From Ursus arctos (lineage: Eukaryota > Chordata > Mammalia > Carnivora > Ursidae): a stretch of DNA of 64,000 nucleotides. Positions 46,765 through 59,916 of the stretch are shown piece by piece. The stretch lies in NCBI RefSeq assembly GCF_023065955.2, contig NW_026622974.1, positions 34,751,718 through 34,815,717 of the forward strand, given 5' to 3'. Every line of letters starts with the position of its first letter. Position 1 is the stretch's first letter. The position numbers and the translations under genes were made by a program. The notes beneath the pieces are model-generated. The model was not told the DNA's origin. It made no database searches and was given only the letters and a program-made list of their open reading frames with translations.

Positions 46765-48590
46765 GTGAACAGCACAGACACTAACACTGACTCAGACCCA
46801 CGATCAAATCAGAATTGAAGGGTCATCAAGGTAATTTAATTCAACCTCCAGTTGGAAGATACAAATGTAAAGGTTCTCTTTCCTGCCCACTTTTTGTGGT
46901 TTCTTGGTAGCTGATTTTGCTTCAGCAAAGTTTCGTGTTTACCTTGGAACAAACACCACCACAGAGTCTATTAGAAGTTTCTATGGAGGATTTTTTAAAA
47001 GGATTTTTAAAATGAGAGGACTCTAATGTTTGCAATAGAATTCTAAAACGCCACTCCATCCAGGCTCCTAATCAATGCCTCCAGTTTGCTGTCTTGGTAA
47101 TGAGCCCTGCAGAGGTGTCAATACCCTCCTCTCTACCTGGGTCACTGAGTAGGGTGGGGAAGCTTTCGAATAGCTTCCCCAGCAAATAAAAACCATGCCA
47201 AGAAAAATGATAAGGGGTAATGATTATCGCCCAAAAGATACATAAAGCAGCCTTTGGAAAGCAAGACCAGGGGCAAGGCAGCACAGCCTCATTATGCAGT
47301 CAGGAGCAGAAAAAAAGGCAAGTCACAAACTTTTCCTACCTAGTTCTTAAATATTTTTTTTGTACTCAAAAAGCACTGAGGACCAATGTGAGGAGAATAT
47401 TCATTCAGATGTCTAGCAGCTACTAGACACACATTACCAAAACTGTGTCCTGATATTAGGCCTGAAGCAGTTAGTTCTTCCGGTTAGAATCTGTGTTAAT
47501 GAAAGTAAGATACAGAGCTAATCCTTAATCGGGCTGGTTACTTTCACACGAGAAATACAGTTGTAGGCTCAGGTGCAGCTGGATTCAGACAAGGATGTGG
47601 GTAGATGGTTCGGAAAGAATTCGCATGTAAGTAGAAGTAGGTGGCCACTGATGTGGTAGGGACACATACATTTATTGAGGGTCTTTATGGAGAGACAAGC
47701 GTTAAGTCTCCTTCTCCCCCATCCTCTTGCCAAAGTCCCTCCTCAACGTGACTAAGTTTCATTTCCCTAGTGAAATTTTAAAAACCCACCTTTCCCCTCA
47801 ACCACTTAATACTTCAAAGTGGGCCATATCAAGTAACACATTTGTGAGGTTTACATATTGAGTAGCTAAGAAACAGGGAAAAGCCGTGGGGGTAGTTATG
47901 TCAGGGATGCTAGGACTGAGAAAGGAGTGGCACAGAGAGATGGAAAGCATTAATTGCAAATTATGCCTAAAGGGAAGTCATCAAATACATATATTATTTT
48001 AAAGGCAACATATGTTCCAGAAAGAACACAGGCTCTGGCGTCACTCAGACGGGGAACCTGAACATGATTTTTTTCATTTCTTGGAACCTTAGGGATAATA
48101 TAGGTAAAATCACCTGGCACAGAGCAGACCCTTGATAAAAGGTAGCATTCATTTTTTATTATGTACATATAAAGTGCATGGTTGGTCATTATGACATAAT
48201 AGTTGACCCTGTGAATATAAAAACTGCAGATGCCTCAGTGGGGCACCAAGTTTCTCCTCCCTACACAGCACTGGGAACAGTATTTACATGTATTTGTACA
48301 GCCGACCCACCACATTGCCCGTGGGAGCAGGCCTGACCTCCAGTGCACAGTCAACAGCCCAGGCAACAATACCAAGAAGTCAAGGAAGGAAATTCGGCCT
48401 GTGTGCTCCTGAAATTTTATAATCTCTTATCAAAGTGATAATTTGAAAGATTTGAACCAGGTTGTTCATGTTTCCAACAAAACAAAACAAAACTTTGGAG
48501 ATAGCACCAGATAGTGGGGAGAACGTGGGAGCAGAAGGAGAAAACGTCCTCTGGCCTCATCTCAGCCACTAGCTCTCTGTGCCATTCTGT
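46765..48590. other. No gene recognised; one MIR remnant
   Basis: A MIR-like piece with internal deletions lies at about 48,010-48,160 ('gaacacaggctctggcgtcactcagac' then 'cacctggcacagagcagacccttgataaa'). The rest is unassigned. Confidence 0.5.
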
Positions 48591-48594
48591 TCTC

Positions 48595-49290
48595 TTTACC
48601 ACAGGAAAAGCCCCTTAAACCAAGTATCCAGGGAGGGCTTCTCAGAGGAGGTGAGATCTGAACCGAGACAAGAAGGAGCCAGGTATGGAATGAACTGACA
48701 AAAGAGCCTGTGGGATGCAGCAGACAGCAGCTGCAAAGGCTCTGGGGCAGGAGGAAGTGCAGAGTGTTCAAGGAACAAGAAGGCCCATGAGGCTAGGGCT
48801 TCATGAGGCTGGAAGCATGTTTCAAACTGAGGTCCAAAAGCAACAGGGGTTTGATCACGTTGGGCCTTAGGTTTTATCCAATAATCAATGGCAGACCCCT
48901 GGAGGGCTTGAAGCACAGGGAGGACATGAGGTGAATAATATTTTTAAAGACTGTTCTGGCTGCTGTTCAGGGTATAGTGTAGGGAGCATGAGTGGAAGCA
49001 AGGGGGTTATTTAAATCCTATGGCAGCAGTTAGGCAAGAGGTGATGGTGGCTCAGTCTCAGGTGGCAGCAATGGAGAGCCAGACAATGGGACGAATTCTG
49101 GTTCTATACTCGAGTAAGATCGAGATATATCATTTGGAAGAACTGGATATGTGGGATGATGGAGGGCTGCTCAAAGACCACCTTGGAACAGGCAGAAGTT
49201 TGTGTTTAACCAGGGTTGGAGTTTCCCCAGCTGAATATATTAGAGGAGACATGGGCAAGAGTGAGGGCTTGTGCAGGACAGTGAATCTTC
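48595..49290 (+). repeat. Ancient interspersed repeat, long copy, family unassigned
   Basis: Carries the familiar chain 'agctgcaaaggctctggggcagg', 'gttggggccttaggttttatcc'-like text at about 48,860, 'acccctggagggcttgaagcac', 'gactgttctggctgctg' and 'gaggtgatggtggctcag'. This chain recurs across mammalian genomes. I am confident that it is a repeat but not of its class. Confidence 0.6.
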
Positions 49291-49364
49291 AAAAGTAGCC
49301 TAGAATCTTAGGACAGAAGTGAGGATACAGGTAGATAGGTGATGGAGAGTGAAGAAGCATGGAA

Positions 49365-49605
49365 ATGAATGGATTGAAGGCTCTATCATCAGCCGTTGAC
49401 ATGCAAGTGCTAGGTAGGTACCAGCATTCTAACTTTTGGTAAATTATTCAATAGTTTTTCAAAGCCTCAATTTCCTCATCTGGAAAATAGGAGAAATAAT
49501 TCCTACGTTACAGAGCCACGGTTGGTATTCAATTAGTTCCCGTGTATAAAGCATTCCCTGTAGAGCCTGGTATCTAGTAAGTGCTCAGGAAATGAAATAA
49601 TTTAT
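49365..49605 (+). mobile_element. MIR SINE, sense, diverged
   Basis: 'aaagcctcaatttcctcatctggaaaatagg', then 'cctacgttacagagccacgg' and 'gagcctggtatctagtaagtgctcagg' give the 3' two thirds of MIR. Confidence 0.8.
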
Positions 49606-50490
49606 AATCACAAACCCCCTTCTAACTCCCTTCCAGTTTCTCTGAGCTCCAGATCCCCTGATCAGTACTTACGCTACACCCGTGGAAATTAGAAAGTGAT
49701 TGTCCTTTTGAGTTAACTCCCCCCATCTAGTGATCGGGTAAAGGCAAAGAATTTCAAACACAGAAATCTATCATCATTTGTCAGTGTTCATAACACCTCT
49801 ATCCCAGGTAAGTTCCATTTAGCAAAGTGTCACTCAGTTAAAAGAGGACGCTGGGAACCATTTAGACATCTTTTACTTTTAGGAAATAAAGCAACCCCTA
49901 GACTCAGATCCCAAAGGTGCCATTACCAGCAGAGTCCATGTGTCTGTCTCCCGGACTTTATGTTGCTCTCCTCTGACTGGTTCTCCAGAACAATGCCCCA
50001 TGTCTGTCTTAGAGAACCCTGTTCTCCTAGGACAGGCCTCTGGGAGCAGGTCAGTCATTTTCAGAAGCTGCATTAACCTTTCAGGCACCATTTAGTGGAT
50101 TAATGTTTTGATGCACTAAATAGTACCCTAGTGGTCCATTCAGATATGATGCAGCCTTTAAGGGGAAATTGGGCTAAAAACTTTTTTGTTTCCTAGAAAA
50201 AAAGAGCCTTAATATTTGCATTTGTCTTCACAACAGTTCTTTAAGGACCCCATGAGGCAGTAGAACCCATTATGATTCTGGTATCAAGGGAAAGGAATAA
50301 AACCGGCACAATGGTATTAAGAGCAATGCAAGTGATGTGATGTACTGTGTGGTTTAAAAGGACAATTTAGAATGATGCTTTTCTAAACTGGCAAGTATTG
50401 GCCTTATTTTACAAATATACATGCGAAAAGATAGACATGTTCAGTGATCTAAAAATGTAATTTCTCCAAGTAATCAATGACGTTTTTCAA
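49606..50490. other. No gene recognised
   Basis: Unique-looking. A small inverted repeat, atttagtg/cactaaat, sits at about 50,089-50,120. No coding evidence. Confidence 0.5.
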
Positions 50491-50499
50491 TAGCTAACT

Positions 50500-50745
50500 C
50501 TCACTTGCTCACTTTTTCTGCACTAGATGTATTCCAAGCACTTCGTATTGTTTTAATTATTTCCTCTTTACAGCAACCTTCCGATTCAACTACTATCATG
50601 CCTGCAGTATGGATAAGCAAACAGATGCACAGAGATGTTAAATGACTTGCTTGTATAGCTAGCAGGTGGTAAAATCAAGATTCAAATTCAGACAGCCAAG
50701 CTTCATAGCCTGGCCTCTTAATCATGCACTCTAACCATGTTTTTC
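50500..50745 (-). mobile_element. MIR SINE, antisense
   Basis: 'attccaagcacttcgtattg', then 'gatgcacagagatgttaaatgacttgc', 'tagctagcaggtggtaaaatcaagattc' and 'ctcttaatcatgcactctaacc' form the antisense MIR order. Confidence 0.9.
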
Positions 50746-50749
50746 AAAC

Positions 50750-53700
50750 TTTTTTTGGCCATGACTCACAGTAGAAAGTACTACTATCCTGTAAACTGGT
50801 AGAAAGAATTTTACAGATAATACTTATCCTAACAATTGGGAATACCTTTCAGTATTTTTCTTTTTATCCTTTTCCATTCTGCTTTTAATAAATGCTGAGA
50901 CTCCCTGAATTTCTTTTCTGACTCAGTAATGGATTGGAATCCTTGGTTTTCCAAACACTGCACTAATTATGCTGCCTCCCAAACAAAAGAGCCTGGGATT
51001 CATAAAGAACCTGCACTGAAATTGAATGGAGGCTGAAACTGGCTTCGCTCTCATTTCCTGCCCATCCTCCAAACCTCACCTGTGCCCAGTTAAACAATCA
51101 GCCAGCAGGGGAAGATCAGGGAGAGGAGGAAGGATTGATTCACCGAACTGTCCTAATTCCTCCTCAGTTGTTTCCTTTCTTTTGTTATACCATTCAAATT
51201 ATGCCTGGACCATTTTAATATAGAATAAAACACATCACCCAAAAATCCAATTCCCGTAAGCCCTAGAATAATGGCATTTTTTACTAATGAAACATGCAAA
51301 CTACTGTCAAGTCCATTAATAGCCTCAATTTTTAATCTCTCAGATGATGGAACATTAAGGTTTCCATAGCAGCAGATGCTAGCTGTTGGGGGATCCCAGG
51401 CTTTCAGTTGTGTGACAATTAGGGTGAAGCATCGCCGAGACTTTCCAGTGTTTCTGTGTCTTCATTATGCAGCACTCAGTGTTGCTGGGTTTTTTTTAAA
51501 GCACTGATTATCATGATGTATTAGTTTAAGGAGCTTGACATGTTGGTACCTACCCTGGGAGAAGATAGTAATTTCTTGCAGCCTATCACCAGAAGCTGCC
51601 TGACATATCTGGAGCGATGATCTGGGGATGATCATTATCCTCAGTGTTTGGGTTATAAATTAATAAAAGTCTTGGTGATTCAATTATAGACCATTTGTAT
51701 TCCAGGACTCTAATGATTTTTGATGAGGACAAAAATCCAATGCTCTAAGACAAGACCATGAAGGCCTTCTTCATCTCTAATACCCATATATCAGAAGGCT
51801 GCAGTATATAAAGCCTAGTCCGTTTGATAAAAATTAACAAGTTTTTTGGATTAAGTATAGCTAAAGGAAGAAAGACACCAAAAGAGTGGCAAAAACAAAT
51901 TTGACTATTGAGTTAATACCAGCTACTATCTAACGTCATTGATCATAGGGTACACAGAATAAGATCACCAAGCGCTAACTTCACTAATTTGAAGGGCACA
52001 ATTGAAGTTACTTTTTGTAAAGAAAGGTGGGGGTGGGGAGGAAGGGAGGAAGAGAAGGTTGGAGGGGGCAAGTAGGAGTATTCCCACTTTTCAAATGTAG
52101 CCCATATAAACTACCGCATTCACATACAACACCCTATAAAATAGGTTATCAACGGTTTCATTTCACCGATAAGGTGACAGAAGCTCAAGGATATTGTGGC
52201 AGAGTCAGTGCTGTATGTTAATCAAACCTAGAAACAGAAATATCCTCTTGGACACACAGATCCATAGCTAGACCACATTTTTTACCCTGCTTTGCAATTA
52301 ACTAAGATCGCACAAGTGAGTTCTAGCCAGTTAAATACAGGAAGCAGTGGGATCTCTCCAGCAACCTGTTTGCTGGATGTTGATGCCCAAAATGATCTTG
52401 TAAGCCATGTGTTGAAGATGGGAAATACATCTGTCAATCTAGTTCTCTAAATGACTATGTAGAAAAAGATCCCCCGGAAGACCCATACTAGAGTGATGAG
52501 AACAATTAATATACTTTTAATAGGTTAAGTCCCTGATATTTTTACATTGGGATTCTTGTTGAGCACCAACAGCAGTGTTAATTATCCTGCCTAATTTGGA
52601 AATTAATACTTTTGTTGCAAGAGGCTACTGTGACACAAAATAAATGGCATTAGCAAAGAAACTAAACATGCCAGAAGAATGGCAGTCAGTGTTATACTGT
52701 GGCCAAACATTTGGGAAAATTGCAATATTGCTGAAAACAGATCATTTGCTTACTGAAGTGGCATTCTGGTAGGAAACAGTTAGAAAGAATGAACGGATTA
52801 GTGTGTGTTGATAAACTTGGCTGGGTTTGGTATGAAAGTAAAAGAAAAAATGACGTACATAGGTGAAAACTGGCCAGTGTGTAGAAATCTGGCCAGGATT
52901 GGAAAAGCCAACTGCCTTTCTATCCCAATTTAAGATTTGAGGATTAAGATCAAAACAGCCTTTGAGCCAAAGAAATCTTTAAAACCCAGTCCCACAGCAA
53001 AATCACCTTAAGAATGTGGCCTTCCCTCTCCAGATTAATGGCCTCAAAATATTCACCATTTAATTGAGAGAGAAAGGATCGGGGAAGGATAGAAGGAATC
53101 CAAGAAATAAAATAATTTGCAAATCATACCTAGTAAAGAATTTGTTATGAGGTTACTGGCCTGTGGAATGACTGGAAGAAAATAGATCAAAAGTTTTTAA
53201 GGGAATTTCATTACCAAAGGAACCACAGCATGGATTTAGAAAGTCTTTGACTCTTTGGGACTTAAAATAATCCTTGAATCTTCGATCTTCCACATGCAGG
53301 GAGCTCTACAGCTTCCAACAAAGGCCTATCAAATGTCCCTTTCAGATGTGGCCAAGAAGAGGAATAAAAAGGAAGAACCCCCTAGAGAATGGATCCAGGA
53401 GCCATGAGGTACCGACTGGAAAGCAGAATCAAGTTTAATCAGGGGCTAATGAGGACCTGGAAAATTTCATAAGGCCAGCCCCATGGGATTACCACATTGC
53501 TCTGCACCAGTGACTGCTGCAGCTTCCATTCTTCCCTTTGCAGAATGGAAGTGTCTATTGGCCAGCCTCCCCTTGCTTTATCATTGCATGTTGTCTTTAG
53601 AGTTCGAAAGTCACCACGTCATGAAATGTCACGTCTCTAACGCCCATACCAGCCTGAGGTCCTGGACTTTGAGTGGATGCGGTAGCTGGACAGGACTGTA

Positions 53701-54120
53701 GATTACATAGCTTGGGGTTGTGCAGCTATGTATAGAAAGAAGAGTAACACAGATATTTGGTAACCAAATGGGAGTACTAAGGCAAAGACAATGCTGTGCT
53801 CACCAAACACATTTCCTTTTCTTTCTAGGCACATAGTCCAGCCTCCTTCACAGATAATAGGGTCATTCAACCATCCTAACCAAAGAAATATTGGTGGAAT
53901 TGATGTATACACTACATTCAGACTTTGCTCATAAAATCTATGGCACAATCTTCTACTTTCTTTCCCCTTCCCTACCCCTGCCGTTTGGATGTCAACAACC
54001 GGGGAAAACTTGAGAGCTATACATTAAAGATGACAGATTATTCATCAACCTGGGTTAAAAGGTTGTATGGAGAAGAGTGCCTACTCCTTCACTCTAACAC
54101 ACACTGGACTCCACAAGAAT
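50750..54120. other. Long stretch without a gene
   Basis: No exon or RNA gene recognised over about 3.4 kb. A decayed LTR or DNA-transposon remnant is possible at about 52,250-52,600. The stretch at 51,360-51,720 has balanced composition and no repeat features, so it is a candidate for checking conservation. Confidence 0.45.
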
Positions 54121-54124
54121 GATT

Positions 54125-54572
54125 ATAATCCTCCCAAACTGGAAGCAGCTAGAGTGTTCCTCAATAAATGAATGGATAAATTAACTGCGGTAGACCCCTA
54201 CAATGGAATATCATTCAGCAGTAAAAAGGAATGAGTTATCAAACCATGTAAAGACATGGATGAATATTGAATATACATTGTTAAGTAAAATAAGCCAGTC
54301 TGAAAAGGTCAATCTATATCATTCCATTTATATGAGGTTCTGGAAAAGGCAAAACTATAGAAATGATTGATCACTAGTTTTCAGAGTTTAGGGGAAGGAG
54401 AAGGTTTGGTAAGGGCTGAATAGGTGAAGCAGAGGGGATTTTTTATGGCTATGAAACTATTCTGTGTGATACCATAATAGTGGATACACAACATAAAGTA
54501 TGAAAACCCACAAAATTTTACAGTATGGAGAGTGAATTTTATTATATGCAAATTAAAAAGAAATCATTTAAG
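54125..54572 (+). mobile_element. Old L1 3' end, sense
   Basis: 'cccaaactggaagcagctagagtgttcctc', 'aatgaatggataaattaactg', 'acaatggaatatcattcagcag', then an L1ME-type 3'UTR with 'gtgtgataccataatagtggataca'. No intact frame. Confidence 0.88.
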
Positions 54573-54589
54573 AGGTCAGAGGATCACAG

Positions 54590-56350
54590 GATGGAATGCA
54601 GATTGTGATAAAATAATCTAACTATTAAAAATGTATGAAACTCACTGAAGGGATAAGAGATGCTTACTTATATAATTCTGGAAATAAGGGAAGTCTTTAA
54701 GACTAAAGACAGAAGGAACTGTGCCCAAGCGCTACTCTATAGTTGTTAAATTGTTTCACACAGGAATATATGTTGAAAACTCTAAAACTGGTATATATGT
54801 AGCTAAATAATTAAATAAATGGATAGCAGATGATGAAAGCAGGGTATCTCACTATGGGAGTGGGAGGTTACACACAAGCAAGGAGAGAAGTCTAGAATGA
54901 TCCATGCAGTAATGGACTAGAGTGGGAGACATCAATACGAACTTATGTTTAGCTTAATATAGACCCAAGTGATGACATATAGAAATATTTACAGATATAT
55001 GTAAACACATGGGTTGGTATATATATTTATATTTCCTTGCTCTGCCAGCTGATAGTGCCTAGAAGCAACAATATTCCAATAACAACAAGCAAAACTGGCA
55101 TCCAGATCTCTTCTAATACCACCCTCCAATAAAAAGAGCCAAGATTACTTGGGAAAATGACTGGTTCTAGGACTGGAGCAGGAAACATGCAAGATGAACT
55201 ACGGCAATATCTAGTAGTGCCAGAAAGTTAGGAAATGCTTAAAAACAAAACAAAACAAAACACACAATGGTGAATTACATCAAAAGAAATAGGAGTTGAT
55301 TGAAAGAGCTCCCAATGGTCAGAGCTGGAACAATTTAACCAACAAAATAAAGTATTGGATTCTATCTCACAGTATAAAATAAATATCCACAGGTCCATAA
55401 TGATAAAAAGAAGTGATTAAATTAACAAATGAAAGAGAAGAGACACATCTCCCACGCAGAAAAATTCCAAATAATCTAGGTAGACACTCCACTGTCAAAG
55501 AAGGATAGCATAGGTTCCCACTCCTTAACTGTGGACGGTGCATAGTGACTTCCCCACAAAGAAAATAGTAAGGAACAAGGGAAACCCAGTAACTACAGTG
55601 GAGAAACATGAAAAACTATCTGAGCCAGGTGATCAAGGTCAACATCAACAGTCATGCTGATAGTATATATTCTTAATATGATGTCATAAAAATGGCAATT
55701 TACCTCTTTGTCTTCCCCAAAACTCAAAACTCCAGCCTAATCAAAAAAAAAAAAAAAAAAATCGGACAAATCCCAACTGAGGAGCATTCTACAGAATGAA
55801 TACCTGACCAGTTTTCCTCAAAACTGTCAAAAACAAGGAAAGTCTGAGAAACTGACACAGCCAGGAGGAGCCTAAAAATACCTAACAACTAAAAGTAATG
55901 TAGCGAGATGCTGGGGTGGCTGTCAATTAAGTGTCTGCCTTTGGCTCAGGTCATGATCTCAGGGTCCTGGGATCGAGTCCCGCATTGGGCTTCTTGCTCA
56001 GTGGGGAGCCTGCTTCTCCCTCTGCCCTCCCCCTGCTCATGCTCTCTCTCTCTCTCTCTCTCTCTCAGATAAATAAATAAAATCTTAGAAAAATAAAAAT
56101 AAAAAATAAAAGAAATGTAGTATTTTGGCTGGAACAGACAAAAGATATTCACTGGATAAAAATTAAGGTAATCTGAATGAGGTATCGACTTGAGGAAAAA
56201 ATAGCAATGTCACATTAATTGTTCCAAATGCACCATAACAATGTAAGATGAAAATAATAGGGAAAACTATGTTTGGGTATCTGGGAATTCTTTGTACTAT
56301 CTTTGCAACTTCCTATAAATTGACATTCTAAAATTATACATTCATTTAAT
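54590..56350 (+). mobile_element. Old L1M/HAL1-type 3' region, sense, split by a SINE
   Basis: The text between 54,590 and 55,900 and again after the SINE (56,121-56,350) follows an old LINE 3'UTR. Its end, 'agggaaaactatgtttgggtatctgggaattctttgtactatctttgcaacttcc', is characteristic. Contains an A-run at about 55,745-55,761. The class is fairly sure, the subfamily not. Confidence 0.65.
55904..56107 (+). mobile_element. Can-SINE, 5' part diverged
   Basis: Older-type copy missing a few bases of its head ('gagatgctggggtggctgtc'), with (CT)n and an AAATAAAATCTT tail followed by (AAAAT)n. Target duplication aaaagtaatgtag / aaaagaaatgtag at 55,891-55,903 and 56,108-56,120. Confidence 0.95.
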
Positions 56351-56354
56351 TTAA

Positions 56355-59280
56355 AAAATGTGAAAGTATAATATTACGATCACTTATTCTTTTATTCTTT
56401 TGTTAACTCTTTCTCAAGCTAAATTGATGGGGTTGGATAGGAGGTTTATAAGTTTACTTCTATTTCTGAAATTCTGTGATTTCATGACATAAATCTGCCA
56501 AGAAATTTATCACACGCAAAAAAATCCTAAGAATATTGGCATTAAGAGCCTAGTAATCTTACTATTAACTTTTTTGGTTCAATTCAATACCTAGGAAAAA
56601 CAATCTAACTTAACTTCCATGTTTTTTCTTGACAATAACCAATATGCAGTGTTTGCCAGATCTTTCCTCCATCATCACAAATGTAAAAAGTCTCTTCTAA
56701 TGTAGAGTGTTTACTGAGAATGAGCTAGCACAGCATGGGAAAAGAGTGGTTATTTTTAAGCGGGCCCATTATATTCCTCTGGAGAGCAATGGTGTACATA
56801 TTCAAGTATATTCATTAGGACAAGGGCAGATGATGAAAGAATATGACTGAAAGGTACTGCTGGGGATTCACATTAGAAAGCTGGATTACCAGTGGCAGGC
56901 TAGCCCTGTGGGAACACCAAGAATGGAGAATGGAAGGGAAAAAAAGAACTTCCCTATTTCTTCTCTAAAATAAGAGTCACCATTTCCTAAAGCTGTACTG
57001 TAAGAAATGGATGGGGGACAGGCAGGGTGTGGTAATGATTATGAAGATTCTCAGATGGGGGTTGAGGGAAGGATGGGTGATCTGCATCAAGAACATACAA
57101 TGGATGAAAAACTGTTGAGTAATTGTAGCCAACACAAAATATGTCCCGTATTTAGTCAATTGAACAGAACTAGAGTTCAGCCTGAGACTAGCTTACAAAC
57201 AAGGATCTCCTGAGTGATGGGGTAAGAAGACTTGGGGAACTACTGTTTGTAACATCTCTGCTTCTGGCAGAAAAGGGGGGGGGTCTTTTTTTTTTTTTTA
57301 AGAAACTGGTGACTTTAATATTCACATCTTTTTAAAAAAAACTGTCAAGTGGAGATTTAAGAGAAGCTAAGAAAAGACTGAGTTGAAATCAGTGTTTGAT
57401 TTACGCAATCAGTATTTTAAAACTCCAAACAAGCAATACATTTTTATTAAGCACTTGTTTGCTCCTGTATTATATTCTACTCTTTAGAGATTATAAGAGG
57501 AATGTAAAACAAGGTCCCCCTACTGTGAGGGGAACTTGACCCCAATCTAAGAGCAGAACCAGAGCAGGAAACCAGATATGGAAAATTAGAGAACCCAACT
57601 GCTTGGAAACATCAGAGCAAGAGGATGTCAAGAGATGGGCTTACTGGAACAAAGGCCAGTAAAAAATAATTAAAAGTCTGAGTCCTAAAATATGTTTAAA
57701 GAAATACATTTTTATTGTTTATGGGTGCTTAAAGAGAATTATGCAATAAATGAAACCTTTAAGAAAGAGGTAAATGCAGTCCTGCCTAAATGACCAGTTA
57801 CCTGGAAAGGCATGCCAGTAAATCCCCAGGCAGAAAGAACACAATCTTGCAAGCAGCCAGTTCCAAACATTCCCAAATCCAAAAGATAGTCACAGCATCC
57901 CTTTACTGTGCTCTCTAGATCCCTGTCAGGTTGTTCAGCATATCCACAGATGGATACCCAAAAATCTATTTTCCCACAGTCTTCCCATAGAATCTCAGCT
58001 TCTCCCAGCTACTGCTCATTGTTATCAAAGCCATGGGAAACGATTTCTGGATCCATTCTGGGAGAGCAAGCGTGGATTCTTTATTCTTCAGAGTAGGGTA
58101 TGTGAAAGACAAAAAAAGACCCTGCTTTTGCCAATACCCATCACTTCTCAAGGCATTATTTTTCTGGAAGAACTCACCACCACTTATAATGAAGAGGTGA
58201 AAGAATAAAAGAGGCAAAAGGAACAGTTTATTATGTCATGTATACACAGGTTTGTGGTGCTACGGTACTTGAAAATGGTGTGTTCATCGAATGGGTTTTT
58301 ATGTATTCTTTCTGAAGTATCATATTTATGCTATCTCTTTAATAGAGAAAAATCGTGGTTTTCTATAGAAGCGCGTAAGATATTTTCAGTTTCAATTCTA
58401 TCAGAATTATCAAAATTCGTTATGATGGGAGACCCCATTAGTGAGATATTATACTATTAAGACACTCTTTTTATAACTCTGTTCTTTTGAGTCATCTGCT
58501 TGCTCTCTGTAATATTTTTATCTCTCCAGCAAATGCTCACATTTCAGTCTTAAACCAGAAATATTTTTTAAAAAGGCATTGTTTTAAGAAGATATAAAAT
58601 CGCTTTCAAAATATAACTTTTTAAGGATTTGACTTCATGCAAATGAAAAGCCCAAATATAGCTTCAATGCTGTTATAACGAATAAAATGAGAAACTCCCA
58701 CAAAGAAATTAAAAAAAAATCCTAGTCCCAAATGAAGACCTGCTTATTTGCGGCAGCACAGCCAAAGAATGTGCTCATGCCCTGGAAATTCTCAGTAACC
58801 AGCTTTTCTCTATAACACTTGTCATAGATGCTTTCTTCAAAGAAAGAGATCCTTTTTCCAGAAGCAGCCCTCTCTTTAGAGACAAATCACTCTGTGGTGT
58901 TTGTGTGTGGTGAAAGGGGAGGAAGGAAGGGGGGGGTCCCTGCACCCTTTCCCTCGAAAACCTGACTCATCCCATTCGAGGGCCACTTTATTTCTGTTGA
59001 GCCCATGGTAATAAGGTAAATGACTAATACAAGTATATTGTGTTTTCCAGAATGGGATTATTCCTTTGCTTTTATCTTACTAGTTTACTATTAAGATTTT
59101 ATATTTAAAATAAAAATATAATACAGCATATTATATTAAATATTGGAATAAAATGTTTTCTGTTAAATGTATTTCACCTTCATAGACAGAAATTTAAAAT
59201 ACTGAAACATGTAATTTAGTGAGATTAGTAAAGGGATAAGGAAGTACCTCTTCAGACAAATCTCAAATATAAAAATAGTT
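56355..59280. other. Long stretch without a gene
   Basis: No exon or RNA gene recognised. It contains a G8-T14 junction at about 57,276-57,299 and a G-rich patch at about 58,917-58,937. Confidence 0.45.
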
Positions 59281-59284
59281 CCCA

Positions 59285-59420
59285 AATAAATTCATCATTC
59301 ATTCAACTGAAAAACTTTTATGCCAGACACTACTCTAGAGAAACAAAGCTTAATAAGGTCTAGTGTTGGCCCCTGGTCTCAAGAAATTTACTAGCTGGCA
59401 AAAAAGACAAATACGTAAAC
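59285..59420 (+). repeat. Possible ancient repeat fragment
   Basis: 'catcattcattcaactgaaaaacttttatgcc' then 'gccagacactactctag' and 'tggtctcaagaaatttactagctgg' recalls a widespread mammalian repeat tail. A similar fragment is at about 61,215-61,385. Family not assigned. Confidence 0.45.
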
Positions 59421-59427
59421 AATTAAC

Positions 59428-59702
59428 GAGGTCCTTAGAGTGAGCACTAATCCAACCTGACTGATGTCCTCATAAGAGGAAATCAGGACACAGAAGGAAA
59501 CCAGGAGTACCTAAGCACAGAGGAATGACCCGGTGAAGAAGCAGCAAGAAGGCAGCCATCTGTAAGCCAAAGAGAGACACCTCAAGAGAAACCAAGCCTG
59601 CCAGCACCTTCTTGGACTTCCATCCTCCAGTACTGTGAGAGTATAAATTTCTGTGGTTTAAGCCATGCTGGAGTATTTTGCAGCCTGAGCAAACTAACAC
59701 AA
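59428..59702 (+). repeat. LTR fragment of MaLR/ERVL type, sense
   Basis: 'gtcctcataagaggaaatcaggacacag', 'aagaaggcagccatctgtaagcc', then 'cctccagtactgtgagagtataaatttctgtgg' and the TG...CA-type end 'caaactaacaca'. This is the 3' part of the family seen antisense at 19,311-19,905. Confidence 0.7.
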
Positions 59703-59748
59703 CTCCCCAATCACCCACCCTACTCCCCCACCCCAACCAATAGAAAAT

Positions 59749-59816
59749 TCTGATTCCACTGAGGTTAGGCAGGCACAAATCTGAATGTTATTTATTTATT
59801 TATTTATTTATTTATT

Positions 59817-59851
<35 letters not shown>

Positions 59852-59916
59852 GATTCCACTGAGGTTAGGCAGGCACAAATCTGAATGTTATTTATTTATT
59901 TATTTATTTATTTATT
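59749..59916. repeat. 100-bp tandem duplication with (TTTA)n and (TTTC)n
   Basis: The phrase beginning tctgattccactgaggttag occurs at 59,749 and again, exactly 100 bp later, at 59,849. The first copy is followed by (TTTA)n (59,789-59,816) then (TTTC)n (59,817-59,850). The second is followed by (TTTA)n (59,889-59,916) leading into the retrocopy. Copy number is likely unstable. Confidence 0.93.

Noticed and set aside
46311..46768. Cluster of about 100-codon frames on both strands
   Set aside because: Several phases are open at once in a GC-rich ancient repeat, and none shows a domain.
58738..58790. Possible U6-like snRNA start ('ttgcggcagcacagcc')
   Set aside because: Only a short chance resemblance to the U6 5' region. 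The following sequence does not match U6, and no promoter elements are visible.
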